DNA of 64,000 nucleotides from Kingdonia uniflora (taxonomy: Eukaryota > Streptophyta > Magnoliopsida > Ranunculales > Circaeasteraceae), in assembly GCA_014058105.1 (NCBI GenBank), contig JACGCM010000635.1, positions 186,001 through 250,000 of the forward strand, in the 5' to 3' direction. The translations under genes were made by a program, and so were the position numbers. This document shows positions 1 to 9,266 of the stretch, one piece after another (the first letter of the stretch is position 1; each line of letters opens with the position of its first letter). The notes under the pieces were generated by a model, which did no database searches, was not told where the DNA came from, and saw only the letters and a list, made by a program, of their open reading frames with translations.

Positions 1-45
1 AAGTAGAAGACCGATATACAACTTAGTAAGCGTTTAGAAGCTTAC

Positions 46-160
46 CTGAGCTCATAGTATCTGCAATGCAAAAATCCTGCAAGGGACTAGGTTCGAAGGC
101 AAGTGAAAGAGAGCAAGTGAAAGCTAGTAGACCCAAAAGAAGAAAGAAGTTTGCCATCAT
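46..160 (-). CDS. Germin-like protein, exon 1 (gene continues off the left edge)
   Basis: Germin-like proteins are secreted cupins of the plant cell wall, often manganese-binding. Reading down from the ATG at 160, the exon encodes two Met codons, a hydrophobic signal peptide (ANFFLLLGLLAFTCSLSLA) and then FEPSPLQDFCIAD, the hallmark start of the mature germin-like protein with its first conserved Cys. The exon ends at 46 with a perfect donor (G|GTAAGC at 45-40), matching the short first exon usual in this family. A TATA box lies about 80 bases upstream. The cupin-barrel exon would lie beyond position 1, so integrity cannot be judged. This is the only plausible functional host gene in the window. 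The second Met codon could also serve as start. Confidence 0.85.
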
Positions 161-238
161 AAAGATAATGAGTTGCTGGTTGTCTAACAACTATAAAACT
201 TGAGAGATGGAGTTATGGAACTTAGATGATTTGAGCAC

Positions 239-250
239 TCTATATATAGG
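239..250 (-). promoter_or_regulatory. TATA box of the germin-like gene
   Basis: On the minus strand the sequence reads CCTATATATAGAG, about 80 bases upstream of the germin-like ATG. This leaves room for a transcription start near 215 and a 5' UTR of roughly 50 bases. The position supports an intact core promoter. Confidence 0.6.
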
Positions 251-260
251 GATAGTTCCT

Positions 261-1240
261 AAGAGGATGAGTAGGTATAGAAGAGGAAATACGCCCCCCT
301 TTTTTTGTTTTGGTAGTTTGCCGGCTGTCTATCATGCATATTGACAGTGTCTTCCGCTTTTAAGAAATAAGTTCTTTAATTACTACCTCTCTTAAATCCG
401 TGATTAGCATTACGATGTCAAAGTTAAAGGCATAATCTTAAAATGCTCATGAACCTTAGTACAGAAAATACCAAAGGGAAAAGACAGGGGAAGAGGACTT
501 CTCATATACAACTCTTATAATAAGATCTTGGTCATTCCCATTATAGATTACCTATTAATGGTACTTAAGCTCCAATTGATTCTCAATAACGACAAGCCGG
601 CTTTTCACAAATACGTTATATATTTCATTACAAGTGAATATATGAAGAAATATCGTCATGTATGCTTGGTCGGCGAGGACCACTTCCTTTCTTTTCATCT
701 CCATAATTACCCCAGTTCTTATTTCAAGCTTTTAACTCCAGTTACCTGTTAAGATATTCTTGAGTACATTTTCAGAAAAGAGGTGATCACATAGAGATGT
801 ACATTTTTTATGGTTACCTGTTAAGATATTCTTAAGACTGATGCTGTGCTTCTCAATGTGAGAATAAGGTACATCGACTTTGCTGCCCATTTTCTTGACC
901 CCCACGTTTCTAATCACAACGTGGGAGACCTATTAGTTTTGCTCCATGATCCTTATGTAACACCTCCGTAGCAGTAACATCATTCTTTCCAGGTCTGCTC
1001 GTCTGAACAAATATACCACTTCTTCAGAGATCTTATTGGAATTTTTTGTCCAGCAAGAAAAAGAAGACCTATCTTACCACCTTCACACAACTTGTGTTTC
1101 GAAACTTACCATATTAGCATGTTTCTTCACACCTCCTGGTTCCCGCTTAATTTTTTCCTTTATCTTTTTACCTACAAGGCCACAGCTTCAGCTGATGATA
1201 AAACATATAAGAATAATACAGAGTACAAAATAGTAGGATG
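261..1240 (-). other. Upstream region of germin-like gene with possible exon remnants of an unrecognised gene
   Basis: No retroelement protein is recognisable here. Two minus-strand stretches look exon-like. One, at about 1116-1179, has KKIKEKIKREPGG followed by a donor ATG|GTAAGT. The other, at about 818-930, is preceded by AG, reads VGVKKMGSKVDVPYSHIEK, and is followed by a GTAACC donor. A third frame near 925-1010 reads PGKNDVTATEVLHKDHGAK before a stop. I do not recognise the protein, and the frames do not connect cleanly, so this may be a decayed gene or chance. A 21-base direct repeat (GTTACCTGTTAAGATATTCTT) occurs at about 741-761 and 815-835. Confidence 0.25.
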
Positions 1241-1650
1241 AAGACACTATTAAGTTATAGGATAAACGGTGCCATAGTGCAATAACTGTTGATAATCGAG
1301 GTACCTACTCTCTCCTCTCTGACAAGAACGATACGCGGAATAAACCTTTACAAAAGAAACAATCAAGCAAGAACAATAATGACACAAGAATTCCCAGAGG
1401 AGGGAAGTGGAAAACCCTTGCGGATAAAAATCCACTCCCCGAACAATCCACTAAGATGATCAAACAGGTTACAATGATCTCTCCAAGCTTCTCAATCTTT
1501 AATGGAATCTCTCAAATTCTAGGTCTTGAATTAAATTCACTTTGGAAGGATAGGCTAACAAAATAACCTAAGTCCTCAATACAAGTGGAACGGATCTCGT
1601 GGCAAAACCTAAAGTCTCAGAAGAAGTCACAAAGGCAACCAGACAAAACT

Positions 1651-1775
1651 CGTTCGAACGTAACACAAAGTCGTTCAAACGACTTTAGGGATTAGAGGTT
1701 CCAACCCTATAAAGTATACATGTCGTTCGAACGAAATCCAATCTCGTTCGAACGAGCTCCATTCTCGTTCGAACG
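1651..1775. repeat. TTCGAA palindrome array, 21-bp spacing
   Basis: Cores lie at 1653 (TTCGAA), 1674 (TTCAAA), 1726, 1747 and 1768 (TTCGAA). Each sits in a larger palindrome of the type TCGTTCGAACGA. Within each cluster the spacing is exactly 21 bp. Confidence 0.8.
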
Positions 1776-1818
1776 ACTTCGACCTACTTTGAGCTCATCT
1801 TCAGCAATTTGATCAGAA

Positions 1819-1932
1819 CAAATTCGAGTCTTCAGGTAACATAACCAGTTCGAACTTTAGGTAACTTAACCATCTCGAATCTTCAGGTAACTTAACCAGC
1901 TCGAACTTCTGTCGATCATAACCAGTTCGAAT
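1819..1932. repeat. 26-bp tandem repeat carrying TTCGAA-like cores
   Basis: The unit is approximately TCGAACTTCAGGTAACTTAACCAG. TTCGAA-like cores lie at 1823, 1849, 1874, 1900 and 1926, a 25-26 bp period. It directly follows the 21-bp palindrome array. Confidence 0.75.
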
Positions 1933-2072
1933 ATGAACATCGAAAAATCTCATTTTCAATCCGTTTCAATCCGACTTCAATCCTTGAACTTAAATAAATT
2001 GAACTAAAACGACCTCAAAACATAATTCGAGTTCATACCTTAACAATAACTAAAGAAAGGGCTAAAGTTGAC

Positions 2073-2616
2073 TGATCTAGGAGGATCTGAAGAAGAAATG
2101 AAGTGTTTTTAATTTCTATTCGAACATAATTATTTTTTGTTCGAATACATTTTGGCCTGAAGTGTTTTATTCGAATAGATTAAAATCTATTCGAATACAT
2201 TTCGGCCTGAGGTGTTTTATTTAAATAGATTTAAATCTATTCGAATACTTTTTCTATTATTTTTCTGTTCGAATACACTTTTAGTGTATTCAAATACATT
2301 TCGGCCTGTGGTGTTTTATTAGAATAGATTAAAATCTATTCGAACAGAGGCGCGATTCAGCCTTTTTCTTTAGGTGTTTAAGGGTATATTTATCCTATTT
2401 TGTAACCAGGACTTGTAACCTTTATTAAAGGGGCAAAGCTAGGCATTGTTAGGTTATGTTAGATCTAGAAAGAGTTCTGAGGAAGAAGCCTAGGTTTTTA
2501 GAGTTTTTCATTGTAATTACTTTGTTTTAAGTAATTAAATCTCTTATTTTTCCAAACCAATTGGTGTTCTTCGTACTTTTCTGCTAACTAGAGCTTCTTA
2601 ATCGTATTGTGGATAA
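2073..2616 (+). repeat. Element A 5' LTR with expanded palindrome array
   Basis: It begins TGATCTAGGAGG and ends just before the PBS. It matches 7158-7531 along its length except for about 170 extra bases of tandem array. TTCGAA-type cores lie at 2119, 2140, 2170, 2190, 2220, 2240, 2268, 2289, 2319 and 2339. Most belong to a 50-bp unit with cores spaced 30 then 20 bp and containing TTTCGGCCTGAGGTGTTTTA. The array is followed by TATTTATCC-type promoter sequence and by TTTATTAAAGG. Confidence 0.92.
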
Positions 2617-2630
2617 AGTGGTATCAGTTT
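2617..2630 (+). other. Element A primer binding site (initiator tRNA-Met)
   Basis: GTGGTATCAG follows the 5' LTR directly. TGGTATCAG (2619-2627) is complementary to the 3' end of plant initiator tRNA-Met, the usual primer for chromoviruses. The match weakens after nine bases. Confidence 0.8.
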
Positions 2631-2664
2631 TCCAGTTACGATTCTCGGGGGTTGATTGTCGTTT

Positions 2665-3741
2665 ATGGTCTCTACACATGACCGTCTCAAGCAAACGAAG
2701 GAGAAGCTAGTGAGTCCATTGGAGATTCATCGCAAACTTAATTCGACATAGATGGACGAGTCCAGCGATTGACTCACGATTTTGGAAATAACAGTTTTTG
2801 ACCTAACATCTAACTTAGGGGAGTTGGTAGAGCAGTTGTGTTTCACAAACCTCGTAAAGGCTTCCACTTCGGCGACATGGCAAGGCCGCTGTCATCGGCG
2901 ATGCCGCTCGAGGAAGAAAGGGGTTTTGGAGGTGGATGTAGATGAGGATAATGCGGAGATAGATAGTATTTCTAGTGATGTCGATTATGTCAAGGAGCGC
3001 CCAGGTTTTGGTAAGTCTATAAATTTTATGCGTAATCTTCGTATTGGCTTTAAGATCGATATTCTGGTATTCGATGGTTCTGTCGATGTAGAGAAATTAG
3101 ATAATTGGTTAGATAGGTTGGATACCTATTTTTCCGTTGATGAATATTCTAACGCTCAGAAAATTTGCTTATTTTCTTCGAAATTCACAAGTCACTCACT
3201 AACGTGGTAGAAATCCTGTCGGAAATGACACGATGCCAAAAGTCTGAGTCGGAAGGAATTCAAAGTTTTGGTGAGGAAACAATTCTATCCAATTGGGTAT
3301 GAAAAGGAGCGATGGTACAAATGACACAACTTGTGCCAGAGGTTTGGGCAATCCCTACAACAGTTCACTATGGAGTTTCATAACCAAGCGTTGGTTTTGG
3401 ATATTGACGTGGATGAGTACGAGGTGTTCATGAAGTATACGCGGGGTTTGTCGGAGTCCATTAGAAAAAAATTAAAACTCTTCGATGTAGACAATATCAA
3501 GGACGTTGCCGTTAAAGTAATTGCCATTGAAGGCAAGTACTTGAAGAGGGACAAGAAAGACGACAAGAGCAAGTCGGGGTACAAGTCTACTTGGAAGTTT
3601 GATCAGAAAGGGGAGTCCAAAGGAGATGGGTCTTCATTCAAGGGGACTATTTGTAGTCATTGTAAGGCTAATGGGCATAATTCAGATAAATGTTGGAAAC
3701 TTCGCCTGGAGCTTCAGCCGAAGGAGGAGAAGGGCTAGAAA
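2665..3741 (+). pseudogene. Element A gag (capsid/nucleocapsid), interrupted
   Basis: Gag forms the particle that packages element RNA. The likely start is the ATG at 2665 (MVSTHDRLKQTKEKL, the familiar chromovirus opening), but in-frame stops follow within 40 codons. Open stretches at 2782-3210 and 3331-3738 hold the retrotransposon gag core (FDGSVDVEKLDNWLDRLDTYF, then the region around QSLQQFTMEF) and a CCHC zinc knuckle at 3652-3693 (CSHCKANGHNSDKC, spacing C-X2-C-X4-H-X4-C intact). A stop follows LTW at 3210 and a frame break separates the two stretches. Confidence 0.85.
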
Positions 3742-4440
3742 GAGGAACGTGCACTAGCCACATCGATTGTGGATCTTCCGAATTTAGATAAGCCAAATCC
3801 TAAACTTACTCTAATGTTCAAGCAACCTCTAGCTATCGATGAGGCGAGTCAGGAAGAACTTTTCTATGTCAACATTCAAGTAAAGCAGAGCTTAGTCGAG
3901 GCCATCATTAATCTGGGTAGTCAGAAGAATTTAATTTATGAGGCGGTGGTGAAGAAGATGGGTTTGGCTACTGTGGCTCATCCTAAGCCGTACGGTTTAG
4001 GTTAGATTCAGAAAGACGCTGAGTTGAAGATCACTAAGCAGTGTACGTTTAAGTTTACGATTAGTGAGAAGTTTATTAAAGAAGTGATATGTGAGGTGGT
4101 TCCGTTGGACGTATGTCAAGTCATCTTGGGTAGCTTTTATCTTTGGGATCGAGATACAATCCTTTACAGTCAAGCTCACAAATATCGTTTGGTGAAGGAT
4201 AGGATGGAGTTTCATATCAATACGTGCAAGGAACATATCACTACCAATAATTTGGTAACGGCGGCTCAGACGAAGAGGTTGGTTAATACAAGTAGAAAAT
4301 TTGTATTGTTGTTGGTGCGATCGGTTCAAGAGGGTCCGTCGGCTACGACATTGCCTACTCTGACAATGTCTCCTATGCAACAAACCGATATGGGAGAGTT
4401 GCAAGAGGAATATGAAGACTTGTTTCTGGGCATATAAGGG
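3742..4440 (+). pseudogene. Element A aspartic protease region, catalytic Asp lost
   Basis: The protease would cut the polyprotein. The stretch at 3769-4005 contains VEAIINLGSQKNLI, which corresponds to the D-[ST]-G active-site segment, but the Asp codon is replaced by Asn (AAT at 3909-3911). After a stop the reading continues at 4024-4437 with the conserved downstream protease region (ICEVVPLDVCQVILGSFYL). Loss of the catalytic Asp alone would abolish activity. Confidence 0.8.
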
Positions 4441-5640
4441 ATGCTGCATAAGAGAGATGTGGAGCATGATATCACCTTAGTAAATGGTGAGCCACTACCC
4501 AATATTGGGTTATATCAAACTTTTGTTACAGAGTCTGATGAGATCAAGAAACAAGTACACGAACTTATGGAGCAAAGAGTTATTAATCCAAGTTGCTCAC
4601 CTTGTAGTTCACCGATGTTATTGGTGCCGAAGAAGGACGGGTCTTGGAGGATATGTGTAGATTATTGGGCACTGAACAAGATCACAGTGAAGAATTGTTA
4701 TCCGCTTCCACGGATTGATGAGATTTTAAATGAGTTGCAGACGGCTCAATTTTTTACCAAGTTGGATCTTAATTCGGGTTACCATCAAGTTAGAATCTGG
4801 GAAGAAGATACTTGGAAGACAGTGTTCAAGACCAAACAGGGTTTATTTGAGTGGTTGGTGATGCCTTTTGGGTTATGCAATGCTCCGACGAAGTTTATGC
4901 GGCTAATGAATGAGGTACTTCGTACGTTTATTGATGATTTTGTGATTGTGTATTTGGATTATATCTTAATATATAGTCGATCATGGGAGGAGCACATTGA
5001 ACATTTACGTAAAGTGTTGAGCATTTTGCGATCACAACAACATTTTTTAAACGGGAAGAAGTGCGAGTTTGGGAAGAGAGAGTTAGTCTATTTGGAATTT
5101 ATTGTTGGTGACGGTGAGCTTAAGGTCAATCCAGAGAAGGTCTCGGTCATTACTAATTGGCCTAGACCCCGTACAGTGACGAAAGTAAGAAGTTTTATGG
5201 GTTCTTGTCAGTACTTATAAAAATTTATTAGGCATTTTTTACAAATTGCCTCACCGTTACATTCTTTGACGAAGACCGGAGTATAGTTTATGTGGGAAGA
5301 ACACCATAATATGACTTTTCTATTACTAAAGCGGAAGATTATGGATGCACCAGTATTAGCTGGAGCAATACGCAACTATCCTACCTGTGATAAAGAGTTC
5401 TACACATTATATCAATCAGTGAAACATTGGCGGAGTTTCTTATTGGGGAAGGAGGTTGTGGTACATTCCGATCACAAACCATTACAGTTCTTATCTACGC
5501 AGTCCAAGCTTCAGTAGGCTTACCATATGAAGTGGATGTCGTACCTTCAGTAGTTTACCTTATTGATCAAGTATAAGAAAAGAGTGGACAACAAGATGGC
5601 TGATATGTTATCTCGACCCCCATTACTAACTATTTCCACT
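4441..5640 (+). pseudogene. Element A reverse transcriptase and RNase H, defective
   Basis: RT motifs are clear at 4441-5220: SPMLLVPKKDGSWRICVDY, TKLDLNSGYHQVRI and MPFGLCNAPTKF. The polymerase signature is YLDYILI (4951-4962) instead of YxDD, so one catalytic Asp has become Tyr. A stop follows SCQYL. RNase H begins near 5290, but the segment APVLAGAIRNYP shows an internal deletion that removes the part with the first catalytic Asp; the later HSDHKPLQFL segment remains. The tethering region (DNKMADMLSRPP, around 5590) is also visible. Confidence 0.88.
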
Positions 5641-7122
5641 TTGTTGGTAGCTATACAGATCTAACCTATTATTCCTTCTGAGTACGTTTCAGGGTATGAT
5701 GACGACAATGAGCTCCATGTGATTTACGAGAAGTTGCTGCAAGGCAAGACATGCAAGTATGTTTTGAAGGATGGTTTGATTTACAGGGGTAGTCTACTAT
5801 GTATTCCAGAGGGTGGAGACCATTTGCAGTGGATTCGAAAGGCACATTGTTCCCGGGTAGTAGGTCATTTCGGGGTTGAGATGACTCTTTTGAATTTGCA
5901 GTGTTATGTCTATTCGCCGATGATGCAGGTGGATGTTGCTCGTGTGGTTCGTGGTTGCATGCTATGCAATACATCGAAGCCTTCTAATAGGAAGATAGGG
6001 CTGTACTTACCATTGCCAGTTCCTAGTCGACCTTGGGTATTTTGATAAATTTTATGGGTAGTTTGCCCATGGCCAGGTATAAGAATGACTATTTGTTTAT
6101 GGTGGTTGATTGATTTAACAAGATGATTGTTCTTATTCCATGCCAAAAGACGGTCACAGGGGAAGGGGCAGCGCGATTGTTTTTCAAGACGTCTAGAGGT
6201 ATTTTGGGTTCCCTTCTTCTATTATTTATGATAGGGATAACCGATTTTTGGGTCATTTCTGGAGATCGTTATGGGGGATGATGGATACTAAGTTGAAGAG
6301 AAGTACCTCTTTTCATCTACAGACTGACGGGCAAACAGAGGTCGTTAATCACACTTTGGTACATTTATTTCGGGGATTCCATTCTAAGCATCCTAAAACT
6401 TAGGATGAGAGTTTACCGTATCTTCAGTTTGTGTTCAACAGGGCGATTCATGGTTCTACTTTGAAGTCTCCATTTGAAGTTTGTTTGGGGTACTTTCCCT
6501 AAAACCCTTTTGATTTGACGTTTTGTCTTGGTGACAAGACGGTGTCAGGGAAAGAGGAGGATGAGCAGGTTAAAGCTCAGTGTTTCATTGAGAAGATAAG
6601 CAAGGTTCATGTGGCGGTTGAGGCATAGTTGAAGAAGACTCAGGCAAAATATAAGGCTCGACACGACAAGTATCGGGTTGAGTATACTTTTTAAGAGGGC
6701 GACCTGGTTTGGTTGCATTTGGGTAAGGAACGGCTTAAGGGGAAAGGTAAGAAGCTCAAACATATCCGTTATGGTCCGTTTTTGATACTCAAGAAGATTG
6801 GTGACAATGCTTTCCAGTTGGATTTGCCACATTTCATGAAGATGTATTCGGTGATTAATGTCGACCATTTGAAGCTGTTTGAGTCGTCTCTTTTAGATGA
6901 AGACTCTACAATCGACACTCACCTACCATCAGTTGATGACTTATGGATAGAAAGAGAAGATCCGTTGCAGGAGGATGGTATTCTAGAGAGGAAAGTTCAT
7001 ACTACAAGACGGGGTGGTATTGAGTCGTTTCGAGTTGGGAAGAAAGGTCAGCTACCTAGCAAGTCAAAGTGGTACAGCAGGGAAATGGGGATTGCCGCAT
7101 TCCCACATCTCCAGTTCTAGCT
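5641..7122 (+). pseudogene. Element A integrase with GPF module and chromodomain-like tail, interrupted
   Basis: The HHCC zinc-binding segment is intact in 5719-6045 (AHCSRVVGHFG ... CMLCNTSKPSN). The catalytic core then continues through frameshifts and stops: the first Asp lies in INFMGSLP, where Asn replaces the expected Asp, and DGQTEVVN holds the Glu. The 6713-7120 stretch carries the GPF/Y module (RYGPFLILKKIGDNAFQLDL) and then ILERKVHTTRRGG...KWYSRE, which fits a degenerate chromodomain (ILDRR...RG...W). Chromodomains direct chromovirus integration to particular chromatin. The chromodomain call is the least certain part. Confidence 0.8.
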
Positions 7123-7142
7123 TGAGATGGAGCTCAAGGCTT

Positions 7143-7157
7143 TTTAAGGGGGAGCCA
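7143..7157 (+). other. Element A polypurine tract
   Basis: AAGGGGGAG (7146-7154) lies three bases before the 3' LTR start TGATCC. This is the plus-strand priming site expected at this position. Confidence 0.85.
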
Positions 7158-7531
7158 TGATCCAGGAGGATCTGAAGAAGAAATGAAGTGTTTTTAATTT
7201 CTATTCGAGTACATTTTGGCCTGAGGTGTTTTATTCGAATAGATTAAAATCTATTCGAATAGAGGCGTGATTCAGCCTTTTTCTTTAGGTATTTAAGGGC
7301 ATATTTGTCCTATTTTGTAACTAGGACTTGTAACCTTTATTAAAGGGGCAAGGTTAGGTATTGTTAGGTTATGTTAGATCTAGAAAGAGTTCTGAGAAAG
7401 ATGCCTTGGTTTTTAGAGTTTTTCATTGTAATTACTTCGTTTTAAGTAATTGAATCTCTTATTTTTCCAAACCAATTGGTATTCTTCACACTTTTATGCT
7501 AATTAGAGCTTCTCAGCCGTATTTTGGATCA
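7158..7531 (+). repeat. Element A 3' LTR with a single-unit palindrome array
   Basis: It begins TGATCCAGGAGG and ends GGATCA. TTCGAA cores lie at 7204, 7234 and 7254 (spacing 30 then 20), against ten cores in the 5' LTR. Outside the array the two LTRs align closely. Confidence 0.92.
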
Positions 7532-7624
7532 TTGACCATTTCATAATAATCCTCTACATCATACTCATTATTAGTTCATAAATAAAATTTAAGTTCTAAA
7601 TCTTATATTCCATTAACTGGTCCG

Positions 7625-7962
7625 CCACTTAGCTTTCCTTTCGTCAGGGTTGCCTTTCAAATACTGATGTCCCTTGCACCTAAACTGCTCCTTATGTCAT
7701 GTTTGGTACCACTAGTCATGCCCGTGCTGTAACCTGGATAACCATAACTGGGGTAATATGCATTGGGCATCATCTAATGAACAACGCTACCACTTGTGAC
7801 TTGCCTAGCTTGCTGTTGTTGCATTGCAGATAACTGTCTCTGGGAGTACAATATTGGGGAGCCAACAGCCATGAGGGACTGCGTGGTCATCTGTGGTTGA
7901 GCTTGCTGCATGTAGTGTCTGCCTTGCAATGAGATTGCACTTGAAATCTGTGGGCTTAATGA
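7625..7962 (-). pseudogene. GRF-interacting factor (GIF/AN3, SSXT family) C-terminal remnant
   Basis: GIF proteins are transcription co-activators that bind growth-regulating factors. On the minus strand the reading frame gives QGRHYMQQAQPQMTTQSLMA, VGSPILYSQRQLSAMQQQQA, and after a stop at about 7777 SYGYPGYSTGMTSGTKHDI and YLKGNPDE. These resemble the Gln-rich QMTQQSLMAARSSMLYAQ segment and the C-terminal SGSK...ETLYLKGSDE region of plant GIF1-type proteins. The N-terminal SNH domain is absent. The stop and frameshift mark it as a pseudogene fragment. It sits between element A and the truncated LTR of element E. Confidence 0.6.
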
Positions 7963-8172
7963 ATTTTAGAGTTGGAGAGTTTCTAAAAATTAAATAAAAT
8001 TAATATTGTTAGCTCTAATCTTTTAAATGAGAAAAATGCCCTTTTGGAGCTTTGTAGCTTAAGTCAACAGGAAAAATTATGCTGTGAATTAGTATCTCAG
8101 GATTCTGGGGCATCGAGTTGGCTGCATCATAGGTGTTATTCTTTTAATTTTTCCAGAGAAGAAGAATGAAGC

Positions 8173-8566
8173 GCCATATAAACTATTCAAGTAGAAATGT
8201 ATATGTTGAAAGGTATTCGAACAACAATTAATCTATTCAAATAGAAATACATATGTTGAAAGTTATTCAAGCACAAGTAATTCTATTCGAATACAATTCT
8301 ATCTGTTGCACCATATTCGAACAACATTAAAGGTTATTCGAATAAAACTTCTATTTTTTTTAAGGAGACATTCTTATTACTTTTTCATACTCTGTAAAAT
8401 ACATAGGCTTGACTTTTAGAATGAAGAGTTAGAAACCCACTTACCTATTCAGATTCAGTCAGTCCAGCTGTAGTCGCTCCACATGCATTCACTGACATCG
8501 GATAACTATGAGATTAATGTTGACTCTAGACACTAAATGAAACATACTCCAAAATTGAATGCTTCA
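8173..8566 (-). repeat. Element E 3' LTR, truncated
   Basis: Starting at 8566 on the minus strand (TGAAGCATTC), it aligns with the start of the 5' LTR at 23935 (TGAAACATCC) and onward through CAATTTTGGAG and the palindrome array. Homology stops near 8173. The distal ~700 bp of the LTR is missing and is replaced by unrelated sequence. TTCGAA-type cores lie at 8186, 8216, 8236, 8266, 8286, 8316 and 8337 (30/20 spacing). Confidence 0.88.
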
Positions 8567-9261
8567 ATCTCCCCCTTTGGTTCATTTTGCGTCAAAACTA
8601 GAACTAACTATAAGAAATAAAAATACATCTCGATTGACTGACTCAATCACTGAACATCCATTCTCAAAGCTCCACTTTCATCTTATATAACATATACTCT
8701 GGAAACCCTGCACACTAAATAAGATATATCACGTAATCGTTCATTTAAAGTAAGGGATCCAAAAAAAAGAATATAACTTACCTGCCAGGATCTTCTGTCC
8801 CCCTTTTTGGCACAGATGAACAAAAGGTAAATAACTCATAAGAGGACAAACAAACCAGTATAACAAAGTGTAGCTAGGAAAAAAAATACTAAAACACAAA
8901 TATCCCAAAATAATATCCATCTCCCCCTCAAAATAATATGCATCTCCCCCTCAAAATAATTGTAACCCCCGTAAAATGAGATAGAAGGAAAACACACATG
9001 AGAAGTGTCTCTAAAATAAGGAAGCAAAAGAAAACAATACTCCCCCTAAACACAAGGCATGATAGAAAGACAATGAATATACAATATCCTATAAAGACCA
9101 AGACATTGCCATTGTGTTATAAAACAATCACTAAATGAAATATTTGGTGTGTGTGTGTGCATAGTCAAAGAGTTACCCATTTTTTAACATATTACTCAGC
9201 CGCAGTTAGAATACTATATTGGAAAGTTGTTTCAACTTAGGCCTCTCTTGGTGATCACTCA
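8567..9261 (-). other. Element E 3' internal region with multiple polypurine tracts
   Basis: There is no coding sequence. On the minus strand AGGGGGAG-type tracts occur at 8569-8576 (directly before the 3' LTR), 8797-8810, 8921-8928, 8944-8951 and 9040-9047, with a further G5 at 8964-8970. Two of them lie in a 23-bp direct repeat. Multiple PPT copies upstream of the 3' LTR are a known feature of Sireviruses. A strong splice-donor-like CAG|GTAAGT lies on the minus strand at about 8777-8787. A (GT)n run lies at 9149-9163. Confidence 0.7.
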
Positions 9262-9266
9262 ATATC

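Larger units (their letters stand above)
1250..2067 (-). repeat. Probable LTR fragment or solo LTR (copia-like)
   Basis: There is no coding capacity. The composition resembles copia LTRs read from the opposite strand: an AT-rich 3' portion with short C/T-rich tracts (1290-1560), then a palindromic TTCGAA array like those in the other LTRs of this window (1651-1775), then 26-bp tandem repeats. A possible low boundary TGTTGATAATCG lies near 1289. No partner LTR, PBS or PPT was found, so the assignment rests on architecture only. Element A is inserted immediately to its right. Confidence 0.4.
2068..7536 (+). mobile_element. Element A: complete Ty3/gypsy chromovirus-like retrotransposon (defective)
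   Basis: The element spans 2073-7531 and is flanked by a perfect 5-bp duplication TTGAC (2068-2072 and 7532-7536). The domain order is gag, protease, reverse transcriptase, RNase H, integrase, GPF-type module and chromodomain-like tail, which defines Ty3/gypsy. The initiator-Met PBS and the chromodomain-like end point to the chromovirus branch. Stops and frameshifts occur in every domain, the protease Asp and one RT Asp are lost, and RNase H has an internal deletion, so it is non-autonomous today. The two LTRs differ in length (544 and 374 bp) because of tandem-repeat copy number. Confidence 0.93.

Noticed and set aside
732..917. Minus-strand frame VGVKKMGSKVDVPYSHIEK as a firm gene
   Set aside because: It looks exon-like with AG and GT borders, but I cannot name the protein or connect it to other exons; kept only as a low-confidence region.
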